Assembly (NCBI GenBank): GCA_011009095.1
Contig: VTPC01090891.1
Location: forward strand, 1-64,000
Length of the DNA stretch: 64,000 nucleotides
Direction: 5' to 3'
DNA from: Ignelater luminosus
Lineage: Eukaryota > Arthropoda > Insecta > Coleoptera > Elateridae
Under the pieces are notes generated by a model, which saw only the letters and a program-made list of their open reading frames with translations, ran no database searches and was not told where the DNA came from. How positions within the stretch are numbered: position 1 is the first letter of the stretch; the number at the start of each line of letters is the position of its first letter. A program made the translations under genes and the position numbers. Below, one piece after another: positions 49,030-59,151 of the stretch.

Positions 49030-50674
49030 TCACCGATTGTGTCCGTGAGTAAGAGGAGGTTCCAATGTGATAGATGGCCTTAAAATATTGCCATGGCTTT
49101 GGAAAGGAGGAAACGGTGGCTCGAGACTCCCTGCGGGTTGAAAATGATTCACTTGAGGTATGTGCCTGAAATGGGGATGTTCTGGTAGGTGCATTGGCAG
49201 TTGTAAATCGGTTCGTCCTGGTTGTATTGCGGCGTCAGGATTAAATGGTGCTTGTTGGGGTATTTCGGCGTGACCGAAAGAATGTTGGACTTCTGGAATA
49301 AGATTCGTGTGGACTTCTGGTGGTAAAGGTAAAGCGTGTGGTTGTCTGCCATTTTTGGGGATTGGTAAAATCGGCATGGGTAGTGGAGCTCCAGCTGTTG
49401 ATTGAATAAAAGTAAAAGGAATTTGATTATTGAATGGTACAAAATGTCGGTTGCCGAAGAATTCTATTGAGATTGGAGGGAGTGGTGCAGGTTGGGGATG
49501 AAGTGGTAGAGATGGTGCTGGTGGAGCAACTGGTTGAGGATGCACAGGTACAGCAGGTGGAGCAGGTTGTGGATGAATTACGACAGGATGATGAATAGTT
49601 ACTGCTGGGGGAGCAGGCGGAGGATGAACTGGAACTGGATGATGAACTGGAACTGGATGATGAACTGGAACTGGATGATGAACTGAAACTGGATGATGCA
49701 CTGGAACTGGATGATGAACAGGAACTACAGGAGGAGCAGGTAGAGGATGGGCGGGTATGATTGGAGCTGGTTGTGGAGGAATGGGGATTGGAGCTATCGG
49801 AGCAGATGGTAAATGGAAAAATCCTGGTCCTGTTGATTGTAATACGGGTGCAGGAAATGAAGCTCCAAACGGTAATACTGGTAGCTGAGGTCTTGCTACA
49901 TGCAGAAGGGTAGGTTGCGAAAAAAGAGCAGGCTTTGCTACGGGTGTTTGGAAATAAAAATAATTATGTAGATGTGGTTTGATTGGAACTGCAGCTGGTA
50001 ATGCAGGTATAGCTGGTAATGCTGGTGGTGCTGGAAATGCTGGTATAGCTGGTACTGCTGGTGGTGCTGGGAGCGCAGGTACAGCCGGTAATGCAGGTAC
50101 TAAATGTTGTACTTGTTGAACTGGCACTGGTACTGGTTGTTCTACAACTGAATGTATATGTTGTATTTCATGGGTTGGTATTGTAGGAGGCTTTACAGGT
50201 ACTATAGGTTTCCATCCATGATCAACATGATGAACTGGTTTGGGAACGTGTACTATTGCTGGTGGCAAATATAATCTGTGAGGTGGTATTACAGGTTTCC
50301 ATAATGGTTTTATATTGTGTTGTAACACTGGTTTTAAAACAGTTACTGGTTTAGTCACTGGCACATATTTGATATTAATGGGACTATAACCCAACACGTA
50401 TTTAAAACCAGAAGGATGAATTCCCACGTGTTTTCCTAATGCATAATGTCGAGTTGATCCTAAGGTTCGTTTTTCAGGATCCTTTGTCGGATATTCAAAT
50501 TGTGGTTCATTGAGAGGATCCAAGTGGTACTGTGTTTGTTCTTGTAAATGTTGTGGCTTTGAAACTATTAATTTCATACAAATGAAAATTAATAAAAACC
50601 GTACCTGCAATATTTTAATATTATTCATCCTAAATAAAACTCAATAATGTTTCTTCCCTCACCAATGTTTTCAT
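49030..50674 (-). CDS. Secreted Pro/His/Val-rich protein, likely cuticle or extracellular matrix (two exons)
   Basis: Gene model: exon 1 is 50674-50663 (MKTL), followed by a GTGAGG donor, a 58-bp intron (50662-50605) ending ATTGCAG, and exon 2 from 50604 to the stop ending at 49030. The product has about 528 residues. An unspliced start (MNNIKILQ, at 50628) is also open, but it lies inside the intron and the spliced form gives a better signal peptide: MKTLVRFLLIFICMKLIVS, cleavage expected after about residue 19. A dibasic KR at 49-50 (DPEKR) may be a processing site. Residues about 175-211 are a Pro/Ala block (PALPAVPALPAPPAVPAIPA-like). Residues about 296-333 hold six or so tandem VPVHHP units. 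Histidine and proline richness continues to the end. There is no Rebers-Riddiford or enzyme motif. I infer a structural extracellular protein. The exon structure matches the cuticle gene at 18843. Confidence 0.85.
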
Positions 50675-50784
50675 TGTAAAATCACTTAAGAAAGACACTA
50701 TTAAAACACTTAACTTACACTAAATAAAACATATCACAGCTACGTCCGACAATAAAAGAAGCAACACACCCACTTTCTTGTTGG

Positions 50785-50791
50785 TTTTATA
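50785..50791 (-). promoter_or_regulatory. TATA box of the Pro-rich gene
   Basis: On the minus strand TATAAAA lies about 111 bp upstream of the ATG at 50674, in a GGTATAAAACC context. Its spacing resembles that of the TATA box in the gene at 18843 and supports the spliced start. Confidence 0.65.
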
Positions 50792-52330
50792 CCGCGTTTT
50801 TCTTTTGAACGAGGGTTGCATATAAATTAATTGAAGCTACTTTTGTTTTATATTTGCATCAGTGTCATTGACAAAGAAAGTACTAAATAATATATATTCG
50901 CCTTGTATGGAAGGAAAATGTTTTTCATTTTTGGTGAGGGCGAAAGTTAAACAAATGAATAGAGTATTTGACGTGATTGTAATTTTCTTTTGGATATTTT
51001 TGGACAAGTGAAAGTATTGCAAAAATTGAAGAAAGATAAATACATAAAGACACGATTCTTATGTTTTTAATATAAAATTAAAAAACAAAAGATATTAGGT
51101 TGAGGTTATGTTAAAATTTCAACTTTTAAGAAGGAATTCGCCTAATTGTACATGAACGTGATTAGAAATTCTAACACGTAACTTTTTTGTCCATTAAACA
51201 AAAATGTGTAAAAAGTTAATATTCAATAATTGCAGATTTTAATTTTAAGTTAAATTATACCCAGCTCTGGTAAAATTATTATTATTGTATAGTAGCAATG
51301 GAATGTACAAATTATAAATTAATTATAGCATTACAAATCTAGGTAATGTAATTGTTTATTTTTATTTTCATTTTTATTTTACTCTGATAGTTATTTTGGA
51401 TGCATTTGTTTAATTCTACTGCAAATAAATTGAAAATATTTTGCCTTTCTAGACTCTATAGGTCGAGATAAATTCCCCGATATGTCACTCTTCATTAATC
51501 ACCAATAGACAAGCGAACAGCAGGATATCACATTTCTGGAGGTAACCAGTTATGAATCGATTTCGACAATTTCTTCTTTGAGTTTATCCTTAGGGGGTCA
51601 AAAAGTACCCATAGATACATTGCTTACCCAACTACATACCTTTACTTTTCTGATATTTCCTGTCTTGAACAATCGAGTAAGCAGATAATTTTCAGGGCAA
51701 GGTCATATAAACTTTTTAGTAACTAATAGTTCAAGGTATACAATGAAAGAAAGAGTGTTTTTAAATAAATTTGAAAATGAAAACAAGAAAGATCTTCCGT
51801 ATCTCATTCTTGATGTGCCATTCATGACTAAAAAAGTCACGATTCGTTCTGGAGAAATAAACAAAAATGACATCTTACCATGTATGACATGAACGATCTA
51901 AGCAAAAAACATAAGACGATTAAACAAAACATGCACGAGTTTTCCTCCAAGACGTTTTCAGTTCGAACGATAAATGCTTGCGATTCTTCTTCTTTTTCCA
52001 AATAAAGTTTAATCAGAATTTATTTTCAAAGATGATAAGATGTCTCTCAGTTTCTTCAAATCCTCAAACTATTTTCTTATCCTTTTTTATCAGATTTAAG
52101 ATTGTTGATCATTTTTTGATGATAAGAGACCAATTCCAATGGATTCTTATACAGATACCCAAAACAGGAAGTATTCCAACATTTGTGACTCTTGTTGCCA
52201 ATGTCCATGAAATAGAATTCTACCATGTTGGTGTAAGTTCAGTGATGACCTCAAAAGACAGCATTTCAATTCAATCCCTTTTAGCTTAAACAATTTATTT
52301 GTGCATTTCTTTTCTCTGGATAGTACTTTC
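50792..52330. other. Intergenic DNA, no gene seen
   Basis: AT-rich. The plus-strand frame 51978-52289 shows no domain. Nothing else recognised. Confidence 0.5.
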
Positions 52331-52998
52331 ACTGTGTGTTTAAAATTCGAGACTCACCATTGGGATCTCGTAGAAGACAAGAGATACGAAGTCGGTTAAA
52401 TGGGATAAAAGTCTTCTTTTGTTTTTGTCGTTAGTTACCCACGGCCTAATATTCGAAAACCTAGATAAGTAGGTTTTTTGTTAATTGTATTTCGTTTAAA
52501 TTTGAAAATAAGTATATCAACCCTTATATCATCGAAAACTGCGCAAAATAATCTATTTAGTAAAATGAGAATCAAACATGCGTTCTATTAAGAAAAATTC
52601 AAGTTTGCGGGATATCTCAAAACAAAACAAGTGACTATCGCACAGTTATTGTAATTCCATAGAGCCCGATTGTATCTAAAACTTCTTCTTTTGCACATTG
52701 CGTGTATTTTCATTCCTTTAAGATATTTCAATTTTAAGAAATTGACACGTTTAGATTTATTGCTGCTATCTAGTAGACTATGCATTTTTAAAAGAAAATA
52801 AGAACACCAGTAAACTGACCCTTTGACTCGGCAACTTTTATCCCACTTAACCGACTTCGTATCTATTGCCGTTTACGAGATTCCAATGGTCAGCCTTGAA
52901 TTTTAGACACACTGTATACAGATCTTAGAGTAGACTAATATTACTAAAAATAGTAAATATTTCATTACCCGCTTTTAAGACATAACAATCTCAAATTC
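52331..52998 (+). repeat. Dispersed repeat copy 2 with long terminal inverted repeats
   Basis: 52331-52411 and 52834-52915 are inverted copies of about 82 bp (roughly 84% alike), with shared words ACCATTGG-ATCTCGTA and AGATACGAAGTCGGTTAA-TGGGATAAAAGT. The right arm is followed by TA. The stretch 52506-52998 matches 45022-45492, including the right arm, but the first copy has no left arm. The inverted ends suggest a non-autonomous TIR element of about 585 bp; the match beyond the right arm to 52998 shows it sits inside, or was co-duplicated with, a larger repeat. No coding capacity. Confidence 0.75.
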
Positions 52999-53559
52999 CA
53001 GTTATCATTTTTTTCTAACTTTGACCAGAGAGTGCCTCCGTTCCTGTGAGAATAAAGAATCTTTTAAAATTTGAACACCTCCACTGTTAAAACTACTCTT
53101 GTATTCCTGATTGAATTTGTAGAGAAGGATACGAAAAATTAAGATTTTGTCCAAGTGATATGCATATCTAGATACTTACCACTCGGTAGTTACCTGTCAA
53201 AATATTTGCAAAATAGCAATAAAGTTAACGGTTGGACTCAAAGTTTTGTCAGTAGGTATGGCGTTAACTCTTCCCAAAACAAAACAGATACAGTACTTTT
53301 CTTACATACTTTCTTGATGAAGGAATGAAATTTTAATCCACATTCAGATTTGGCCTATGTCGTGGTGAGTGTTTACTAGTAATAAATGGAAACACTATAC
53401 TGGTAGTAATTTTTACTGGCTGTGTAATGTAGAGATCTTGAAAACTACTTTATGGATTTTGATGATTTGGTCTGACAACGTCAGTCGCTTCATCAGTGTA
53501 TCACCAAATGGAAAATTCCATTGACCGGTTCGTGTAAGCCACTTCGTATCATCGAACTT
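52999..53559. other. Intergenic DNA, no gene seen
   Basis: No motif recognised. Confidence 0.5.
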
Positions 53560-55110
53560 CGACCAAGAGTCTTATGTTGTGTGAAAAGGTGAGGACGTGC
53601 CATTGGAGCGATCTGCCACCCTAACTAGTACTGATCGCTTCAATCGCCAAAATCTCTTCTACCATGCTTAAGACTTGCTGCTCCCAGCACTATTCGCGCG
53701 GCGGTGTGGTTTTGCAAAGTAGAACGGCGTTTTCTTATTATTAATGTCTTGGCTATTAACAGTGTTCTGGAGGACCAAACACTACATGATAATAACTTCC
53801 ACCCATGCTTCTCGTTGACATTCATGGCTATGAGGGATGTTCGTCTCAATGAATGCTGCAAGTTAATCAGTGTCCTGTATTGTGTAGATAGACAAGAACC
53901 TTTCCTGGCGCTTTACATTCACTATTCATTATTCATCACCACCAATCGAGCTAATTTGCCACCCATAAGCTGCCTCGCCACCCAGTTTGGTCGCTACTTG
54001 GATGCAGGGTCAGCAACGTCCAAATATCACCATATCCACTGTCGAAGCCGCCAAAGCCACCATCGCACCTGTCAATGTCTCGTTCAGCACTCGACACTAT
54101 ACTGCCCCATATCAAAATTTAACTAGACTCAGCTTGGGCCCCAAAGTCCAAGTCTACACGACCGTCAAACTCATCTATAACTCAATGTCAACGGTTGATT
54201 TTGTTCCGTTTGCTTTGTATGGAGCATTCATCACCATCATCATCATCGTTACTAGAACTTCCATCAACTAGATTTGCCGCGTCTTCTTGTGCTTGCGATT
54301 CTCGGCCATTCCATCTTTAAGATTTTACTCAGTCAATTATCAGCCAAGCAGCAATGACCTCAGCGCACTCAGCCGAACCAGTAGCAGTAGCAGCAATTAG
54401 CTTCAAGAAAAAGAGGAAGCAACCAGCAGCATACAACTCCATCAGCAACACTTCTAGAATCGTCGAGATGTCAAAACTTTCTCGCAACCCAATTATTAGT
54501 TATTTTAAAATGGTATTTGTTTTATTTTAAACAAACAGTAAGAAATTCAACAAACAGAATTGAAAAGAGTCCAAAATAAAAGAAACAAATAAAAGCAATA
54601 AAAAAGAAGGGAAAATGGGGTTGTATTGATGGAAGCAGTTGTTAAAACCGTCGTCGTTAGTCGGTAATGAAGAGAGCAAAGAAACACTGGAATTGGAGGC
54701 GGAGAAAAACGGTTGGTGAGTTGTGAAAGTGGAATTCGGTAGCGTTCGGTGGAACTATTCGGCCGCAGTGGCTGGATTGGGATTTTGGGATCGCCAACCC
54801 GGGATGCGTTTAAAAAGTGGACACCCAAGAGAGCAAGGAATTATACACTTAGAGCTTCTTCCCAAGACAACAACTAATACGAATACGCTGCCCTCGAAGT
54901 GCAGGGTGTCCGCAGGAAGAGGTTGAAGTCGATCACTGGCGGGTCGGATGTCCTCTACGGACGGAAAGAATTAAAGAGAACTACTGATCACCGTTTTCAC
55001 TTACTGGACATCACGCAGAAATTTCAACAAAGAATCATCGAAGCTTCGCTTACTAAAATACACGAACCGCCAAGAGAATAATTGATCTCGTGAAACCAAC
55101 CATAAAGCGT
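53560..55110. other. GC-richer block with several unrecognised open frames
   Basis: Base composition is clearly higher in G+C than the surroundings from about 53560 to 54480 and from 54620 to 55080, and frames are open on both strands (53704-54126 and 53987-54271 plus; 53640-53861 and 54547-54828 minus). The plus frame at 53987 ends in a hydrophobic segment. A (CAT)n run sits at about 54226-54247. No protein family is recognised, and no splice-joined model is compelling. It may be an unfamiliar mobile element or pieces of an untranslated region. Confidence 0.25.
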
Positions 55111-55408
55111 GGAGTGAACGGTGGGAGTACAGTCTGAAAAAATGTATGTAGCTTGAAGCTCTTGAAATTGGAATAGGGGGCTGCTTCTAGGAATTCCAAT
55201 CATTATTTTTGCATTAACAAAGTTAGGATACGTTCTATAGGGATGGGAATTGTTGAGAAATACCCAAATGATGTTTAGTACACCATTTCCTATAAATGTT
55301 TTATTTTGCTAGAAAATCTCTAAATTAAAATTTTAAATAAAATTCTGCAACAAACGAAAACATGAAAAGATGAAACTAAATAATTATAGGTTAGAAGGGT
55401 CGTATTTA
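55111..55408. other. Intergenic DNA
   Basis: No feature recognised. Confidence 0.4.
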
Positions 55409-55812
55409 CAAAAGCTGATCTCAGGTTAAACTTGGTTAATTTTAGTGGTTCGAAATTGACCGAATTAACTCTAATGCCCTTTCGAAAAGTGATCGAACTT
55501 ACCACAGGTAATCAACTGGCGTTGATCTGAGAAACGCTGCCTTCAGCATAGTCAATTGAATTATTTAAGTCAGCTGTTAAAGTGCAATGTTAGGTTTTTT
55601 TTGAAAGAATGGCTACTTTAATGCAGCTTTAGTTATTCCTATTATTGTTATTAATTAAGAAACTCTATACATTATAAAATAAATTTTTAAATCTACTTTA
55701 GTACGTTTAACTCAAAACCTGCACATGTGTCCGGAAATATTGCATTACCGGGATTAACCTCGTTTAACAGCTATTTGAATCCAGGGTTAACCTGAGATCG
55801 CTTGCGTTTTTA
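55409..55812. repeat. MITE-like element with imperfect terminal inverted repeats
   Basis: The left end ACAAAAGCTGATCTCAGGTTAA (55409-55430) is matched on the minus strand at the right end by AAAAACGCAAGCGATCTCAGGTTAACC (about 55812-55786). The shared core GATCTCAGGTTAA and a CTTGG/CCTGG continuation are clear. The roughly 404 bp between have no coding potential. Size and structure fit a miniature inverted-repeat element; a target duplication is not certain. Confidence 0.55.
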
Positions 55813-57858
55813 CATGCACAAGAAATAATAAAACAAGAACTTATTCTTAGAATCGCTTCGAAATTGTCCAAGCAATTATAACCAACTGGTTTGGTACTTG
55901 TTCCTTGCAATTTTTTTCTTTTTGTTTTTTGTTTAAATTACATTCTATATCGCAACCGATAATTCCGAATCTCATACTGACAATACCACTTTCGACATAA
56001 AAAGCATTTAAATGAATCACTCTGTTTTCTTTTTTATTGTAATAAATTTTAACACTGTATGGTTTGCTTTTTGAGACTAAGTAATTAAAAAAATAAGAGC
56101 ACATGAATATATGAATACAGTAGAAAGGAATTTACAGTATGTACACATATGTATGCTTTAGGAATGTGAAAAATGAAAAATAAACGCTAAAACAAAACAT
56201 AAACGTGTAGAACTACTTTTTGTTAATGATAGAAGAAATGAGTTCAATTTATCATTCTATTTTGAAGACTATAAAATGTTTTCGAAACAAAATTAATTTG
56301 TGACAATTTTGACGGTGAAACCAATTTACCACATGTGTACCTAAAAAGCATTTTTAGATATAATAACACTATAAAATGTCACTGATTACGATCAATAAGC
56401 TGATAAATAAACCAATCTAATTGATGTTTATTAGATGCTCCACCGTCGCTACTAGAACATCATCGCCGTTGGTTGACTGGCGTGCGGACTGCTTGGTACC
56501 TGACATGTTGGCGAGTATCCATTTTTCCAAAACCACCAGCCATAGAGGAATTAATTTCTAAATGGCAGCCACCTACGGTGGCATTTTTCATTGATTCGTC
56601 GATGTTTACCAAAGCAACATTATTTGGATTACTTCTAATGTATAAATTTCAACATTAACTACATATTTCATGGCATGATAAATTGTGCATGTTCATGTAA
56701 TTTTTCAACTTCATATAATGTAAAGTTGTTTATCAAAACAAAGTTATTTTATAGTTAACTATATGGCATTAAACGTAGCGCAACCTTTTACAATCTAATT
56801 AAACCCATAAATCACTCCGCAGTTAGGTGTAGCAGATTTAGGTAAATGATATAATCGCCGGTTTCATTGTCTTGTAATCTTAATTAAACCGTCGTTTCTT
56901 TCATTCCGATAAACAAATTCAATTTTGATATGTAAACAATCACGTCAATAACACATACGCGCACTTATTTAAAGAGAAAGTATAGATAAAATCTAAAAAT
57001 CTTAAATGCAAAACAATACACTAATGCAATATTCTTTTTTAAAGAGTTTTATTATTGACACATACACACAAAAGCATGTTTATAGTTCAACAAAAATTAA
57101 ACCATGAAATTACATAACAATATTTAAACGGTGGAAAAACTGTGGAACTGTAGCCGAGTTTATGTATCAACTTTCGCTAAAGCATTAAAAGTATTACAAA
57201 CAAGAATTTATGAAGTGCAAGTCGGGCGATCATTCTTTTCATTAACTAAATACTATACGCATTTAATAAATAATAAAAGTTATGAAATTTATTTTAAAAG
57301 TATTTCCTTGTTGTACAAATAAGCACGGATACAAAATTAAATCGTTTCGATTTGACAAAAGCGGTTCGCCGTAAATCATGGATGAAGCTGATTGGCTATA
57401 AAACTTATCTTTATGTTGGTAATCTGGCTTTAAATTTTGAAATACTCTAAGCGATTTGACCTTTTGTTCGTAATGGAATTTAGCTGCTTTATTTTTCGCA
57501 CTTTATAGAGGAAGAATCTAAACAATTTTCATAATCATTTGCATAGATGAAATCTTTAATAGGCTAATAGATTATTATTTATTATTGGACATTTTATTTT
57601 CTCAGTTTAACAAATTTCACGTATACCCTTTTTCGTAAATCAACCTTGACTTCTTGATATTAATGAACGTTCACACAATGACTCATTTAAAAGTATATTT
57701 TTTATATGGGTATTTTACATTTTACATACGTTAACCAGAGGAAGCGGACTTGTATGCATTTTACAAATCAATAAAGTTTGTTTAAGGAGAAAAAATGAAT
57801 TTCTTTATAAGTTTGGTAGCACTTAACAAACGGCTTTTTTGTCGCTTTTGTTGCTATC
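55813..57858. other. AT-rich intergenic DNA, no supportable gene
   Basis: A plus-strand frame at 56473-56658 (MTGVRTAWYLTCWRVSIFPKPPA) lies in a slightly GC-richer patch and contains a perfect GCCACC-TAC-GGTGGC hairpin at 56568-56582, but no family is recognised. The rest is AT-rich. Confidence 0.45.
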
Positions 57859-57860
57859 TA

Positions 57861-59149
57861 AAGGGTTTTCCAATAAGAGGTGTTATTTTGATATTCAATG
57901 AAAAGTGCCATTTTTTAATATAAATGATCGGATGTTTATTTCATTATAAAGAGGAAGGTATGCCGTTAATAGTGGAAAATAACATCAGGCAAATGACCAC
58001 CACGACCACGCTTACAGGACAATATCCTTTTCATGAAATTTTCCATAACCAAATCGCAAAGTGGCTGCCCTATGTCCTCGATAGCCTCACGAATTCCATC
58101 TTTGAGGTCTTGAATCGACGCTGGGCTGTTGGCGTAGACCTTCTCTTTCACGTGGCCCCAAAGAAAGAAGTCGCAAGGTGTTAAATCACAAGATCTCGGT
58201 GGCCAATTGTGATCACCTCTTCGAGAGATAACACGGTCCGGAAACTTTTTCCGTAAAAGATCAATGGTTTCGTTGCTTGTGTGGCACGTAGCGCCGTCTT
58301 GTTGAAAGTAAACGTTGCCCAGATCAATACCATCCAATTCCGGCCATAAAAAATCGTTAATCATCTCTCGATAGCGCAATCCAGTCACCGTAACTGTTGC
58401 TCCAGCCTCATTTTCAAAAAAGTAAGGTCCAATGACTCCGCCGGACCATAAACCGCACCAAACAGTCACACGTTGAGGATAGAGAGACTTTTCAACAATA
58501 ACTCTTGGATTTTCTGAGCCCCAGATCCGACAATTTTGCTTGTTGACGAAGCCACCGAGGTGGAAATGGGCCTCATCACTCAAGATGATTTTTCGATGGA
58601 ATTCTGGATCATTTTCATGCATTTCAACGACCCAATCAGCAAAGACACGACGTTGTTGATGATCGGCCGGCTTGAGTTCTTGTGTTAACTGGACTTTATA
58701 AGCCTTAAGACCCAAATCTTTATGCAAAATACGGTGTAATGACGTTTGTGGAATGGCTAATTCCAAAGAACGACGAGGAATGGACAAACCTGGGTTTTCT
58801 TTAACACTTTCGGCTACAACAGCAATATTCTCGGCTGTTCTTTAGCGACCTGCACGGGTTTTATTCTTCACATCACTAACTTGTCCCAAGAGCTCGAATT
58901 TTTTCACCAATTTCTGTATTGCGGTCCGACAAGGTGCTTCACGGTGACCCAAAAATGTTCGAGTTTTACGAACCGTCTCTGCCAAATTTTCACCATTTTT
59001 CATTCAATGCGTTGTTGAAGCGTGTATCGTTCCATATTTATTAATGGCGTAGTTTCTACTTGTCAAATGTCAAAAACTGATAGCTTCAAAAGTGACATCT
59101 ACCGAAATAGCGGGCTATTCAAAATAACACCTCTTATTGGAAAACCCTT
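57861..59149 (-). mobile_element. DD41D Tc1/mariner-superfamily element with perfect TIRs
   Basis: Perfect 31-bp terminal inverted repeats occur at 57861-57891 and 59119-59149, beginning AAGGGTTTTCCAATAAGAGG. TA dinucleotides flank the element at 57859-57860 and 59150-59151. Total length is 1289 bp, and the transposase lies on the minus strand. Between the second and third catalytic aspartates I count 41 residues, the spacing that defines the DD41D (rosa/VS) group of the superfamily. Identical TIRs point to a fairly young insertion, but the transposase is broken. Confidence 0.93.
57966..59035 (-). pseudogene. DD41D transposase, frameshift and stop near N-terminus
   Basis: The expected start MERYTLQQRIE at 59035 runs into a TGA. 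A small deletion shifts the frame, after which NGENLAETVRKTRTFLGHREAPCRTAIQKLVKKFELLGQV continues. A second in-frame stop lies at 58844-58842, between AGR and RTAENIAVVAES. From there the frame is open to 57966: SIPRRSLELAIPQTSLHRILH, then LSDEAHFHLGGFVNKQNCRIWG with the first Asp, YFQQDGATCHTSNE with the second Asp, and WPPRSCDLTPCDFFLWG with the third Asp (41 residues later). It ends RGRGGHLPDVIFHY. The catalytic domain is thus intact while the DNA-binding half is disrupted. The last part (ATG at 58787) could in principle be translated alone. Confidence 0.9.
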
Positions 59150-59151
59150 TA

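Noticed and set aside
49149-49442. 97-codon minus frame
   Set aside because: Out-of-frame overlap inside the Pro-rich gene.
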